A stretch of 64,000 nucleotides of DNA from Pithys albifrons albifrons (Eukaryota; Chordata; Aves; Passeriformes; Thamnophilidae). The stretch covers positions 15,919,795 to 15,983,794 of the forward strand of contig NC_092459.1 of assembly GCF_047495875.1 (NCBI RefSeq), given 5' to 3'. Of the stretch, positions 39,077-52,000 are shown piece by piece (position 1 is the first letter of the stretch; every line of letters begins with the position of its first letter). A program made the translations under genes and the position numbers. Below the pieces are notes generated by a model. It was not told where the DNA came from. It saw only the letters and a list, made by a program, of their open reading frames with translations, and did no database searches.

Positions 39077-40741
39077 CAAACTCATTCAAATTAAAACATG
39101 TTTGTTCAAGTTTTTTCATGAATGTATATACAAAGAGAACATTAAACATTGTGACCTAAGCTGTTCTAATCCAGACAAAATATTTTAAAAATATTTTTTA
39201 AAAGTGTCTGCTGAAGAGACATCAATGTGTGTTATCTCTGATGGCACAATAATTATTAAACCACTTAACTCATCAACATGCCTGACAAGAGATTAGTATA
39301 GAACATGGTAACAGTAGATATGCTATGATATTTTCTATAATTTTTCTGGTTTAGAAATTCACAGCTATTTTCTACAAAAGGGGTAAATACTTGCAAAGCT
39401 TATTTAGAATCCTTCAACCTTCTACTGTTTCCCATAAGCCTTCTCTGACATTTGACCTACCTCTTATAGGTCAGAACATTTTATCTGAGTTGGGCATAAT
39501 TACAACTGACAGCATCTCATAGCTTTTTTTTTCACTAGTCTTAGTTATAGAGAAAGAAGAACAGAGACAAGAGATTAGAGGATTGTTCAGCAATCCAATT
39601 TGTGCCCTATTAGAGTCTTGAACAATCTTTTACTCTTGCTGGATGAGCTCATTTAGAAGTTTATCTCATGGAAACTTTGGTCACAAGAAAACTCATGTGA
39701 CAAGAAACTTGATAAACAAATCTGAAAGAATTAAAATCAGAAATTACTTCCATTGATTCTAATTCCTTATCAGGGCATTTTGTATCAAGGAATAATGTTG
39801 GTGATTTTGAAAATAAGCATTTTTTAAAGTAGTAATTGAACATTTTTGAAGAATTTCATTACACTTTTTTCTGCACAAGGGTTTCATCTCATCTTTAGAA
39901 GGGTCCTGTCACTGCTAATTTAAAAATTATAATAGATACAAGCTGATTCATTGTCCAATTACCTCTTATATCCAGTGTTTAGCATCAGGATTAAGTATGG
40001 CCCACATCAAAATCAATTCATAAGACCTAGGCATTAAATTAGCAAAATGGGCTGTATCAAAAGTTTACCATAGTTCTTTAATCCAGAATAAATCTCCCTT
40101 TTTCTACAAGAATGTTATTTCTTACATTTCGCCTTAGAAATACCAGTTAGCATCCTAGTATTTCAGCATCTTCTGATCCTTCATGATTTTTTTCTAACAG
40201 AATCTTTTCATCATTGTATGAAGATGTTTAAACAGCAGCATGATCCACCTCTCAAGACTTATCCTGCATAGGTCCCAAATACTTCATTTTCATGAAGAGG
40301 AAACGTTCCCAAGTCTATAGTAGAAGATTCTGTTTAAACTATAGAAATGTGTCATAGCACAAGGGCCTCTTCAGCAGCAGCCTCCAGCCTCTTCACAGAA
40401 CCCATGCAATAGCTGTTGGGTGGCAACATCACTCTCTCTACTTACCCCAGTTTTAGAAACACTCAAGTATCCCACCCCTCCCAGTGAGAAGACTTTCCTT
40501 TCATAAACTTCCTGCATCTACAGAAGCCTTATAGTCTGGCAGCACTGTCACTGCTTCTGTCCCATGATTTAAAATTAAAAACACAATAAATTGCTCTTCT
40601 AAGATGGTCATTCTATATGAAATCCACCTAGGAGGTTGAACATTTATTATTACAGGTATTGTCATGCAAGAGTCCATGTTTAAGTTACTCAAGTACTTCA
40701 GAAAAATTTTACTTTGTCCCATTAACACTATGACCAGATTC
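39077..40741. other. AT-rich non-coding stretch
   Basis: No gene or repeat family recognised between the solo LTR and the RTE insertion. Confidence 0.5.
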
Positions 40742-40752
40742 AGTTATCACAG
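40742..40752. repeat. Candidate target-site duplication, left copy
   Basis: AGTTATCACAG here matches AGTTATCAGAG at 42865-42875 at 10 of 11 positions. It abuts the short CAT tail of the RTE element. Confidence 0.6.
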
Positions 40753-42864
40753 TCATCATGGCTAGGCTTCATGAATTAAGATTTGGGAAGGGCACTACCC
40801 ATGCTTGCTGCAAGCATCTGGTGGCTAAAAAGGCCAATGCGGAATGGGCAAGTCCAGTCGCAAAAGGCACAGTGAATCTGTACAGTGCTTTCAGGGCCTC
40901 TTAGAATCCTCTGGGGTCTCCCAAATCTGCACATAGTTGAGTCTTCTCTGCTAGGTTGAACCACCATTTGTTCTGGATGTCTCGAAGTTTCTGTTGGAGC
41001 TCACTGCATGTGAGATGAAAGGCGGCTTTTCTTACATGGCAAGATGGCTGAGCAAGGTGTGCTTGGTGAGCAGTTCTCTTCTTCTTCAACAATTCCTGGA
41101 TCTCTTGATTGTTTTCATCAAACCAGTCTTTGTTTTCCTTGGAGGAGAACCCTAGGGACTCTTCAAAAGACTGCAGGATGCTACTTTTAATATGTTGCCA
41201 AAGTGCTTCAGGAGAGCGATCTATGGGATTATCTTTAAGTCTAGTTTGAAGGTTTACCTGAAAGCTGTCTCTCACTGTAGCTTTTTGAAGATTGTTAACT
41301 TGGAGTCTCCTTCTTGGAATGCCACCCCTCTTAGGTTTGGGCTTGAAGTGGAGGTTAAGTTTGCAACGCACAAGGCGATGGTCAGTTTGACATTCTGCAC
41401 TCGGCATCACTCGGGTATGACGGACATCGCAAACATTTCTCTGTTGCACTAAGACATAGTCAATGAGGTGCCAGTGCTTGGATCGAGGATGCATCCAGGT
41501 TGTCTTCAAGCTGTCTTTCTGTTGAAAGATAGTGTTGGTCATGGTGAGCTGCTGTTCTGCACAAAACTCTAGCAGGAGGCATCCGTTGTTATTGCAGTTT
41601 CCAACACCATGCTTGCTCAGTATTCCTTTCCAGGCTTCAGAGTTCTTTCCTACTCAGGTATTGAAGTCACCATGGATTATGATCTTATCATCTGCAGGAA
41701 CATTTTGGGTGAGGCGCCGCAGGTCGGTGTAGAATTTGTCTTTTTCTGCTGGGTCAGGTTGGAGAGTTGGGCCATACACACTAAAAACAACAACATGTTG
41801 TTTGTTGTGTAGTGGGAGACGTAAGGACATAATGCGATTGGAATGACCTGTCAGCAGATTTTCAAGTTTGGAGGCAATGGAGTTTTTATTTATGAAGCCA
41901 ACTCCTGAAAGGTGACTTTTTGTTTTGGGTTTGCCTGACCAATAGAGTGTGTAGCTGGCACCATGTTCTTTAAGGCTGCCTTCCTCATGAAGACGAACTT
42001 CACCGAGAGCAGCAATGTTGATGTTGAGTTGTGACAGTTCATGGGCAATTAGAGTAGAATGATGCTCAGGACATCCACTATCCACAGTATCAAACATGGT
42101 TCTGATGTTCCAACATGTGAGTGTTAATTTGAACACACCTTTGGAGGCAGGTGTAGGCCTTTAAAATCTCTTTGTTTGACCACATCAGAAGATGCCAGTT
42201 GGCTGCCGTTCTCCAGCCGGGTGTGGAGATGAGCTTTGGTTAAGCCACCTTTTCTAGGCCTCTCTCCACGTGGAGCAAGCAGTGCTGTCCTTAAAAAAGG
42301 TTGCTTGGGCATTCAGGATGCTGCCTCAAGAGACTGTCATCTCCAGGGTCAAGTCTTGAATGACCAATATCCTGAACCGTCTGCATGCAGGGTTGGGTCT
42401 GCGGCATCCAACACTTCCTATCACCTGCTGTTTCAAACCTTTGCAATGTGAATGAACCCTTCGAGCCTGTGCAGCGGATTTTTTAGGTGAGGCACATCAT
42501 GCACAGAACTAACCCCACGCTTTACTCCTAAGGTTCATCTGCCACAGCCTAGCGAGCTTGGACAGTGACAGCAAATAGCTCAGGATGTAGGTTTGGTTAG
42601 AGTATCCTTCTCTTAGATGGATGGCCTTACAGGGCTAAGTGAGTTCCATCTGCCTGGGTTTTGGAGTTAGAGTTGTCCTTCTCCTAGGATGGTTGCCAGG
42701 GGTCTAGTGAGCCCATCCTGCCCGTGGACACATCTTGTCTGACCCTTCAGCTGAGACCTGTTTGGCATGGGAGACCCTACCAGAGGCACATACCACCGCC
42801 AGCATAGCACACAACCTCATGAGGGTACACAAGCTTCTCCTCCATGACAAGGGGGTGTCCACGA
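40753..42864 (-). mobile_element. RTE-clade LINE, AviRTE-like, internally deleted
   Basis: The minus strand reads a 5' region (about 42864-42137), an endonuclease domain (about 42136-41300), the linker to the polymerase (to 40901), then a jump near 40875 to the last 120 bp of the element, as in the copy at 31988-32596. The palm, catalytic polymerase and thumb are gone. The 5' region includes a block whose plus-strand form is TTTGGCATGGGAGACCCTAC near 42761, which I associate with RTE 5' ends. Flanking 11-bp near-repeats suggest that the insertion was full-length at its 5' end and lost about 2 kb later, or was copied from a deleted RNA. The remaining tail is one CATCAT unit before GGCTAGGC. 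Confidence 0.85.
40901..42136 (-). pseudogene. RTE endonuclease ORF remnant, one internal stop
   Basis: On the minus strand 42136-40904 is a single frame of 411 codons broken only by a TGA at 41654-41656, and it ends at a TAA at 40901-40903. All blocks of an apurinic-endonuclease-type LINE endonuclease are present. These are the TCWNIRTM start, GEVRL with the catalytic glutamate (about 41990-42004), SVYGPT, GDFN just before the internal stop, HPRSKHWHLIDYVLV, and the catalytic TDH near 41380-41386. A linker containing RGGIPRRRL and LLKKKRTAHQAHLAQPS follows. The TGA stands where RTE proteins usually have Arg after GDFN-x, so a CGA to TGA change is the simple explanation. The TAA replaces a residue after GDPRGF. 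In life the protein nicks target DNA for target-primed reverse transcription; this copy cannot encode a working LINE. Confidence 0.85.
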
Positions 42865-42875
42865 AGTTATCAGAG
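42865..42875. repeat. Candidate target-site duplication, right copy
   Basis: AGTTATCAGAG, the partner of 40742-40752 (10 of 11 identical), placed at the 5' end of the minus-strand RTE element. Confidence 0.6.
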
Positions 42876-44911
42876 TACACTGGCAACAATAACTGTGAGT
42901 ATCCAGAAAGTGATAACAGATTTAATTGTGAGAGAGTCTTTGGCCTGAAGCCTGGATTTTCACTGCTATGAAAGTACTACACATATACCTGTGTCTTCCA
43001 CGTCGTTGTACCCACTCCATGTGTGTGCAGATTTTATGTAGCTTTTCAGTCTAGGATTCAACCACAGTCTCTGACAAGGTAGACAAGTGTAGGACAGCAT
43101 GGGTTTGTCTTTGTCAACGTAATCACTGATCACTGAAGAAAAGTTTGAGTCTGTGTGAAAGAGATAGCTGGTTCTGATTCCCCTTCTCAAGTTAAAATGT
43201 AGACTTATAACCTTTGTTTAGAAAGTGGCAGAGATAGGTTTTGTTTTGGTTTCCAGACATTACTCTCTTTTTCTCTAATTTAGATAAAGCCCAGGTTAAC
43301 TGTGCAGCTGCTCTAAAGCTCCCATTTAAGCATTAAAATTATTAATTTCAACCACAAATAATGATTAAAATGACCCCATTTATTAGTGACGACAGGGTTT
43401 TTAGCTGAAAATCTCACTTAAGGAAGCCACACAATTATTGACAAATTACATAGTGCAACTAGAATATTTCATAATATTTTCATTATTTTAATTAGTAGAA
43501 GGAAATTATTTGACTATGCTGTGAATTCAACAAAAGCAGACCAGATTGCATGAGGAGGTAGGAATAATATTTTCAATTACTATTATACTACTATTCCACA
43601 CAATCTCATCTTTCATGGGTACACTGTTTCTGTCTAGATTGCACAGAATAAAATACTACCACACACAATAATAGCATTGCAAGACAGGTCTAAACAAAGA
43701 AAAAAAAGGAATTTCAGTTTGACATTAAAATAGTTTTTTGTCCTTGTAACAACTCTAACATCATTAAAAATGTTTTGAACACTAATTACTGAACTAATTT
43801 TAATATTAGAATTATTATCATATGTGCAGTTTAATATTGCTTAATACATTCAGTATATCATTTAACCCTAGCCCTCACTTAAGTTGATTAACAGTATATG
43901 TGGCCAGTTAATAAAAGGGAAAATGTTCACTAAATAGCAGCAAAATAACTGTGACTGAAGATGTAATGAAGAACCATAAGCGAAGAAATATTTCATAACA
44001 ACAGAACAATTAGTGAGTCTGTAGTGCATGTTCTATTTATTGAATTTTATTAATTTGTATTATTAAGTGAATGTAAAGAGTAGCATACTCACTTTCTATT
44101 GGAGGAAGGTTTAATATCACTCATCACAGTAGGATACGAATACATTAGTAATTTTAGAAGAAACTCATATTTTTTCTGTCTCTCACTAGGTAGAAGATGA
44201 CTTGGCTTTTTTCTTTTAACTACTGTATAACTGAAGTAGTTTTTCTTTGTAGTATTGAAGCTTTTTGCTGCTCTGATGAAGCACAGAAAATAATTCAACA
44301 CTAGAATCCACCACTGTCTCCCTATTCTGGGTAGCACCCAGTGGGGCTAGTAATTTCCCCTCTCCAGGAGATGACAGGTGTTGATGACAATCACACTTAA
44401 GACAAGTGAGCTCGCTGAGGTTGCTAAAGTTGTTCCCATGGAGACCCTAGAAAATCACAGTTAAATCTTTAAACATGGTAATATTGCATGCAGAGCAAAA
44501 AGGAAGCCATCTCAGCTGGGCAATAGGGACAGCAAGGATACTTCAGCAGGTTCTTGGACTCTGCTTTCCTAGCACACTGAGGTGTGGTAGGAAAGAAGCA
44601 CCTAATTCCTCAGAGGATTCACAGCTATGCATCTCCTTTACAGGCTAACAAATGAACAAGGATATTTCAGGCATTTGCTACAGCAATGCTGCCCTCTTCC
44701 CTTCCCAGAGACCAGCAGACAGAGCAATTACAGCCCATGTGCAAGGCATGGGTCTCCAGCTTCTCCTCTGCCAGAAGCAGAACACAGATTTCAAGCAGAA
44801 GTCAACCCTCCGTACATACTGCATTAGTATTTTAAGTTATTTTCAGGTTCCTCTTGTGAACGTGTTCTTTCTTTTAGTAACCAAGATCTGTCAGAGGGCT
44901 GTCTACAACAT
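42876..44911. other. AT-rich non-coding stretch
   Basis: No gene or repeat was recognised. 44580-44900 is richer in G and C but gives only overlapping frames of 66-108 codons without family resemblance; the longer one reads on into the CR1 that follows. Confidence 0.5.
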
Positions 44912-46149
44912 CAGGCTACAGGTCCTGTCTGACCAACCTGATCTCTTTTTACGATCAGGTGACCCACCTGGTGGATGAGGGGAAGGCTGTGGATGTGGTC
45001 TATCTGGACTTCAGCAAGGCCTTTGACACTGTCTCCCATAATATACTTCTGGAAAAGCTGGTAGCCCATGGCCTGGACAAGTGTACCCTCTCCTGGATTA
45101 GGAGCTGGCTGGAGGGTCGGGCCCAGAGAGTGCTGGTGAATGGAGCTGCATCCAGCTGGCAGCTGGTCACCAGTGGTGTTCCCCAGGGGTCTGTGTTGGG
45201 TCCAGTCCTGTTTAACATCTTTATTGATGATTTAGATGAGGGGATTGAGTCCATCATCAGCAAATTTGCTGATGACACCAAGCTGGGAGTGTGGATCTGC
45301 TGGAAGGCAGGAGGGCTCTGCAGAGGGATCTGGATAGACTTGAGAGATGGGCTGATTCCAATGGGATGAAGTTCAATAAGGCCAAGTGCCAGGTCCTGCA
45401 CTTTGGCCACAACAACCCCATGCAGCGCTACAGGCTGGGCACAGAGTGGCTGGAGAGCAGCCAGGCAGAAAGGGACCTTGGAGTACTAATTGACAGGAAG
45501 CTCAACATGAGCCAACAGTGTGCCCAGGTGGCCAAGAAGGCCAATGGGATCCTGTCCTGTATCAAAAATAAGCATGGCCAGCAGGACCAGGGAAGTGATC
45601 CTTCCCCTGTACTCTGCGTTGGTGAGGCTACACCTTGAGTACTGTGTTCAGTTCTGGGCCCCTCAGTTCAGAAAGGATATTGAGGTGCTGGAGCAAGTCC
45701 AGAGAAGAGCAACAAGGCTGGTGAAGGGACTGGGGCACAAGCCCTATGGGGAGAGGCTGAGGGAGCTGGGGTTTTTTAGCCTGGAGAAGAGAAGGCTCAG
45801 AGGTGACCTCATCACTGTCTAGAACTACCTGAAGGGAAGTTCTAGCCAGGTGGGGGCTGGTCTCTTCTCCCAGGCACTCAGCAATAGGACAAGGGGGCAC
45901 GGGCTTAAGCTCTGCCAGGGGAAATTTAAGTTGGATATCAGAAAAAATTCTTTCCAGAGAGAGTAATCAGGCATTGGAATGGGCTGCCCAGAGAGGTGGT
46001 GGATTCACCATCCCTAGAGATTTTTGAACGCAGATTGGACATGGTGCTGAGTGCCATGATCTAGTAAATGGATTGGAGTTGGACCAAGGGTTGGACTCGA
46101 TGATCTTGGAGGTCTTTTCAAACCCGGTCGATTCTATGATTCTATGATT
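44912..46149 (+). mobile_element. 5'-truncated CR1 LINE, youngest-looking copy
   Basis: This is the best-preserved LINE copy in the window. From about 44918 it reads the middle of the reverse transcriptase: [54 protein letters not shown] and the catalytic FADDTKLG near 45266-45289. The frame shifts by 45300 to give [19 protein letters not shown], and again near 45560 to [22 protein letters not shown] and [10 protein letters not shown], with a TAG at about 45820 in place of a coding triplet. The 3' UTR ends at ATTCTATGATTCTATGATT. Thus two frameshifts and an early stop, with residues otherwise close to the family pattern. It is 5'-truncated, lacks ORF1 and the endonuclease, and belongs to the same subfamily as the inverse copy at 11868-12475. 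Confidence 0.95.
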
Positions 46150-46995
46150 TACTCTTCTTTCCTCAAACCCACAAAAGTCTGTGAGAACTTTGGAGTTCTG
46201 AATCCATTTCCCAGCTGGTTCAGTCAACAAATCTTTTAGCAGCCTGCTAATTTCTGCCTTGACTGTGCTTAAAATTTTACTTCATCCTAGTGGGATGCAG
46301 AACTTTGTAGCTCTAATGAGCTAGAAACCTTCATATTTCCACACTCTGTCTACTCCTGTCTGTTATTTACACTCAGTTGTTCACATGTCACTAGTGTCTC
46401 ATTCACTGCCCATCATATTTACACTTGGCTACCCTATGCCTTCTTAGTCCCTGTTCTATTAGAGCAAACAAGGTTGTCTTTCAGGTGAGCACAAGTAAGG
46501 TTAAAACAAATTGAAGTGTTTTCCTCTTCCTCTTTTATTAAAAGCAGAGTAATTATTCCCTTTCTTTTTCCTGTTCCCACAGCTCCCCCTCCTGTTTCCA
46601 TTTATTCAGGCCAATGGGAAAAGACAGTAGTACCTGAGAAAAATTCCCTTTCCCTGTCACAGTATGTAAGCCAGTGTGACATGCAATCTGTCAATACACA
46701 ATGGGTTTAATTATGCTAAGATTCAATTACACTCATAGACAATTGAGGAGCAAAGACACCAAACCAAATCTAGCCCTTTTGTTCACCTGTGAAACCATGA
46801 GGACAAATTCTTTTTTCCAACATATGTAAAATATTACTCTGGGTGAGATTTTGTATTGGTATGAGAGCAGATTTCACCCTCTGACCCAGTGATGTAGGCT
46901 CCCACACATCTTGCAATTATCGCACATCTGTTCAAAAGAGAACTGACCTATATGTGGGCAAAGGTCTCTGCAAGCTGGTGTATTCCCCCAGGAGA
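46150..46995. other. Non-coding stretch
   Basis: No gene or repeat recognised between the CR1 end and the pentanucleotide array. Confidence 0.5.
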
Positions 46996-47045
46996 ATGTC
47001 ATGTCATGTCCTGTCATGTCATGTCACGTCATGTCATGTCATGTC
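46996..47045 (+). repeat. (ATGTC)10 pentanucleotide array
   Basis: Ten consecutive 5-mers, eight of them ATGTC, with one CTGTC (fourth) and one ACGTC (seventh). Length variation between individuals is likely. Confidence 0.97.
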
Positions 47046-48333
47046 ACACTGGTGTGAGATACAGGCACAGGGATGCTTTGATTGTAAGACCTGGTGAGAA
47101 CTGTCTTCTTTAAATTTAGCCTTTAATGAATAACCTAAAAATTCCAAGAAGTTGCAAAACGTTTTCATAGTTTCAATGTTTTATGCCACAATTTTCAAAG
47201 CCATGTGTGTTTTCAAGTAGCAAGAACTAGAAGGTCAAAACAAATCTGAAAAATTTCAAGGTAATATGTATTTTAAATGTTATGTTTTACCTGCTGTAAA
47301 TGCCATTTTGAAGCAATTGATGTAAAAATTACATTTATAATGTTTGCCTCCAGTGCTTACAAGTGAATTTTTGTACCTCTAAGTAAATGCAGACTCATTT
47401 TATAACCAGTGAGATTTGTGCTTTTTACAAGCAACTGTTTATCACACAGTTTCCCATCTCATACAAGATGATGTAGAAATAATTTGTATTAGTACATATA
47501 AACAGTTGTAAGCATTCAATTGCCTTTCCTAGCTATGACTATTCTGCAAATCAGAATCTAAGCATCTACCACCTGAAAAATTTCAAAAACTTAAACTTAG
47601 TTCATGAATGGAAAAATCATTTTAGGATACTGGAGTGCTACAGCCAAAAAAAAATAGGGGAAAGAGAAAGAAACTGACTATAAAAGACTCTAACTCAGGT
47701 GCAGACCTCCTCAAATTAAAATACCTCTATCAACCTCCACTTCCAAAATTGAGAGCACTTCCTGTTGCCTGGAAACCTGGAGCCAGGCTGATTTCTGACA
47801 AGCTGCAGAGGACACCAGAAGAACTAGTATCCAATTCAATAATAAACATATTAGAATATATAACATTATTCCTTTTGTAAATAATGGCAGCCCATACTAT
47901 CAGTTAAATAACATGTATTCCTACCCACATTACTGTACTATTGTTATGCTTTGGGCCAATATGTTTACAAAAAAAGGCATTTTTATAAGCAAAAAATGTT
48001 CTTGAAATCTATAACACTTGTATGATAATAAGCCAGTGATTAGTAATATAGCTGCCAATGTTTTCCACTCCTGTAGTTCAACACCATCATCTTCACCTAT
48101 TTTGCAGCCTACAAATGCCATACATTCCCAACATTGTCCCACCATCAGACTTTGCAACATCTGCACCAAGTTACCCAGCACAGTGACTGCCCCATATTTC
48201 TCTTTATTATTTGCCAGGTCTACACACATCTCATTCTCAACAACACACTTCCTTTAGCTTGCCAAACCTAGTACAGCAAAAACTTTTTCAGGATGTACTG
48301 CTGCCCAACACTGTGCATATCAGCAGATAAATA
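47046..48333. other. AT-rich non-coding stretch
   Basis: No gene or repeat family recognised. The 81-, 99- and 79-codon frames between 47635 and 48257 are unassigned, and the last two overlap on opposite strands. Confidence 0.5.
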
Positions 48334-49050
48334 TGATGAAGTCACTGCATCAGGGGACAAGGAAAAGGGTATAGATGTCATTTATCCAGACTTATTTAAG
48401 GCCTTTGACAGGTCACCACAACATCCTTCTCTCTAAATTGGAAAGATAAGGATTTGATAGGTAGACTGTTTGGTGGATGAGGAATAGATTGGACTGTCAC
48501 ATCCAGAGGGTAGTGGTCAGTGGCTCAGAGTCCCAGTATCAGTGATGAGTGGTGTCCCTGAGGGGTTTGTATTGGAACTGGTGTTGTTTAATATCTCCAT
48601 TAATGACATGCACAAAGGGCTCAAGTGTACCTTCAGCAAATTTGCAGATAACACCAAGCTGAGTAGCGCAGTTGACACACCTGAAGGATGGGATGCCATC
48701 CGGGGGACTGGACAAGCCCAAGAAACAGGTCCCTGGATATTTCATGAGGTTCAACAAGACCAAGTGCAAGGTACTGCACCTGGGCCCGGGCAACCTCCAG
48801 TATCAGTCCAGACTAGGGAATGAACAGATCGAGAGCAGCCCTGCTGAGAAGGACTTGGGGCTGCGGATGGATGACAGGCTGAACATGAGTTGTCAATGTG
48901 CACTCACAGCCCAAGAAAGCCAAACGTGTCCTGGGCTACATCAAAAGAAGCATGGCCAGCTGGTCAAGGGAAGGGATTCTCTCACTACTCAGCTCTGGTG
49001 AGACCCTACCTGGATGTACCCAGGTCTTGGGTCCTCAGCCCAAAAAGGGA
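48334..49050 (+). mobile_element. Old CR1 LINE fragment, reverse-transcriptase region
   Basis: The remnant runs from a decayed FSKAF block (DVIYPDLFKAFD, about 48376-48411) through GVPEGFVLELVLFNISINDM. The catalytic block has decayed to SKFADNTKLS near 48637-48663 (the second Asp of FADD reads as Asn). It continues through MRFNKTKCKVLHLGPGN, DRLNMSCQCALTAQ, and GYIKRSMASWSREGILS. The frame changes several times. The 3' end after about 49050 is too diverged to place, and no octamer tail was seen. It is clearly older than the copy at 44.9 kb and from another subfamily. Confidence 0.9.
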
Positions 49051-52000
49051 TTGCACACAATAGGGGGAATCATCTCACCTAAAAGCAGCGAGCCTACTGA
49101 GAAATTATATTGTTATGGTTCTAGATCTTGTATATAATCAAGAGGGAGAGGCAAGACCATCCACCAAATCATTCAAAACAGACATGGAATTGCCTTAGAA
49201 AGACAGGATCTATGTCCACTGCCTATAAGAGACAACGACCCGAGGGTAGGTGCACAGGTGACTAATATCAGGACATGAATCTTACACTATCGCAGAAAAG
49301 TTTCCTCAGGACATTGTGAGTCCCAGTGTAACTACCTCCTATTGAAATCAGGGAGAACTAGCTCCTCAGTACAAGGACCTCAAAGACTAAAGATATATTT
49401 AACTAAAATAAAGAAGAATTTATAAAATTAAAACACCAGTATTGGGAAAGGTAGCTCCAGCACTACTATTGTTTCAATGAAAGCCTTGCTTTACTTGGTA
49501 ATGCATCCAATGCATCCTATTGGGGAATAACCAGGCACAGGAATATAAAAGATACATAGAGCTGAAATGCTAACTTCAGAATTTTTTTCTTTTTCCACTT
49601 AAAGCACTTAATACATATATATCATAAAGAAAAGGCACTTACACACTGTCAGTCTTCCAGATGTTCTTGGCTTTCTTTGTGGGCTATATTTGCTAAAAAA
49701 GACTTTATGTTCATGAAAAGCCTTTGGCCTACTTAGTTGACAATTCCTCACTGCTTGATGGATATCATCCCTGTCTAATGGAAACTAAGTACAAATGAAA
49801 AAATTAATCTCTTTCATAAGTAAATAGAACATTCAAGTAGCTATAGATTTCAATGCTAAAATATGGAAAGCTTTCTGTGGTCACAAGACAATGCTTCTGT
49901 GTTAAGGCCTGACTTATTAAATCTCCATTTACTATTTCAAGTTTATCATTTGTCAATAAAGAGCAAATAAATAATATTTTACTTCCCAGGTTAAGTAGAA
50001 CTCATGAAGCTGAAGTAATACTAATTGCTTGGTCTCTCCAAAAGAAGTTTTCCACAGAAGAGGAAAGAAAGGAATGTAAAATGGATAGAAAATATCTTGT
50101 GATAATTATCCATCACTAATTACACATTCAATCTCTAAAAAATAGTGGGTTAATGATGGTAACCTCTTTAATGAAGATTTACTGCTACACATGTGTACAC
50201 TTTAAGAAACCTTTTAACTCCAGCTTCCATCTCAACATGGCAGAATATCTCATTGCCTTGCAGATGCCCAGGGAACAGTTGTGAGGCAGGGAAGGCAGAA
50301 GTTCTCAACTTGATAAAAGCCATTTAACTTGATATCCTTTCAAGCAAAATTTGGACAGCTTTGTTTCTAAGAATCAAGAAAACAGGCAGACCCATCAAGA
50401 GAACAGCATATAAATGCCCACAGCATTTACATGATCCCAGATTATCTGCACTGCCAAATTAAGAAACTGACGATTTAAAACTATCCCTGTTGTCTTAATC
50501 TAACACATGAAGAATTCAGCACCATCAAAGGGTTTTCTGGTTGCAAATGGACCACAAGCCCACATAATGCCCACCAATCCAGCAGCTTGAAGGAGTGGGA
50601 AGTAGTCATATCATTCAGAAGAAATAAAAAATTATGGACAGAGAAAAGTGGGGAAATGTTGAGAAGTATTTGTATTTTCCTCCCTGTAGAGTGCCCAAAT
50701 AGGAACTAGCAACTGCAAATCACATGAGAGAAATCACTGGCAACTTTTCTGACAGTGACATATGAACAGTTCAGCAATCTGTTACTCTCAGAGAAATGGA
50801 CATGGGATTGACAAGTGACTGACATGAATATCTCTGGAATAATTGTAGCAGAGCAGTGTAACAGGCGTCAAGGAAGGATTTATTGAAGGATGCTACTTAA
50901 ATGAATAGGAAGGTTCCAGTACTGAAAAACTGCATCCCAGAATCTGAGGCAAGGTCAGTAATTTTAGCAGCTTCCAAAATGGGTAACATTTATAGATCCT
51001 TGTCTCAGAGATTTTTAAGGCCTAAATGGACTATTCTCATAATCTCTGTTTAGCCACACAGCATGAGCTGCAGAATTCCACCTAATGACAACTTGTAGAA
51101 TTAAAACATATGTAACTATTATATCTTCATTCACACTTGACATGTTGTAGGTGTTTGTAAAGCAATGTGCAATTAAATGAACAGAAAGTAAAGATACAGT
51201 CACTACCAAAGCCTATGGTAGCCATAGTGCCAAGACTTCCACCAAACATGGGTAGTTTAACTGCTGACTTCTTACATGTGATTTTAATGCATATTATAAA
51301 AACAGTGAAAAAAGGCACAATGTTCAGTTACTCACAATACATGTAACTGAATCTTCATGTAAAATATAGAGACTAATTTGAAACTCTCTAAAGGAAATGG
51401 ACACTTTTCTTGCATTCCAGAAGGATTTTTATCTATTATGTATATAAAATGTTTCAAATAGCCATGTATCTGCTATCCATATTCTCTTATATAGATGGAT
51501 TATTTTCATAAAGAAATATTTTAAGAAGTATTAGTCCAATAATGGTAATACCCTGTACCAGCTACAATTTCATCTGTGAACATAGGGTAGACCTTAAAAT
51601 CTACAAAGTGAAGGAGCATAAAAATTAATTTTCCATAATGATGACTAGATAAAATGCAGACATTTGGTCTAAAGTCAACTGCCTGCTTTTATGTTGAGTA
51701 ACTCTTTTATGACTACAAAAGCAAACTTTTCACATGCGAAATTCCACTTTGAGTCCCTATACATCACTTAGTATTACTCTTCACATCATTCACCCAGGAA
51801 ATACAACACATACAGCCAACAGCAGAAGTGGTATTCTGTCCCCATATCCTCTTCAATGAAAAACAATATTAGAGGTTTCCGTGCCACAGGTGGTTTTTGT
51901 CCCCCTTTTTTTTCATTGTCTTTTGCTACTTCAAATAAAACAATTGATTTACACATGTTATCGCATCTGAATAGATGTTTAAGATTTAAAGGCACAGATG

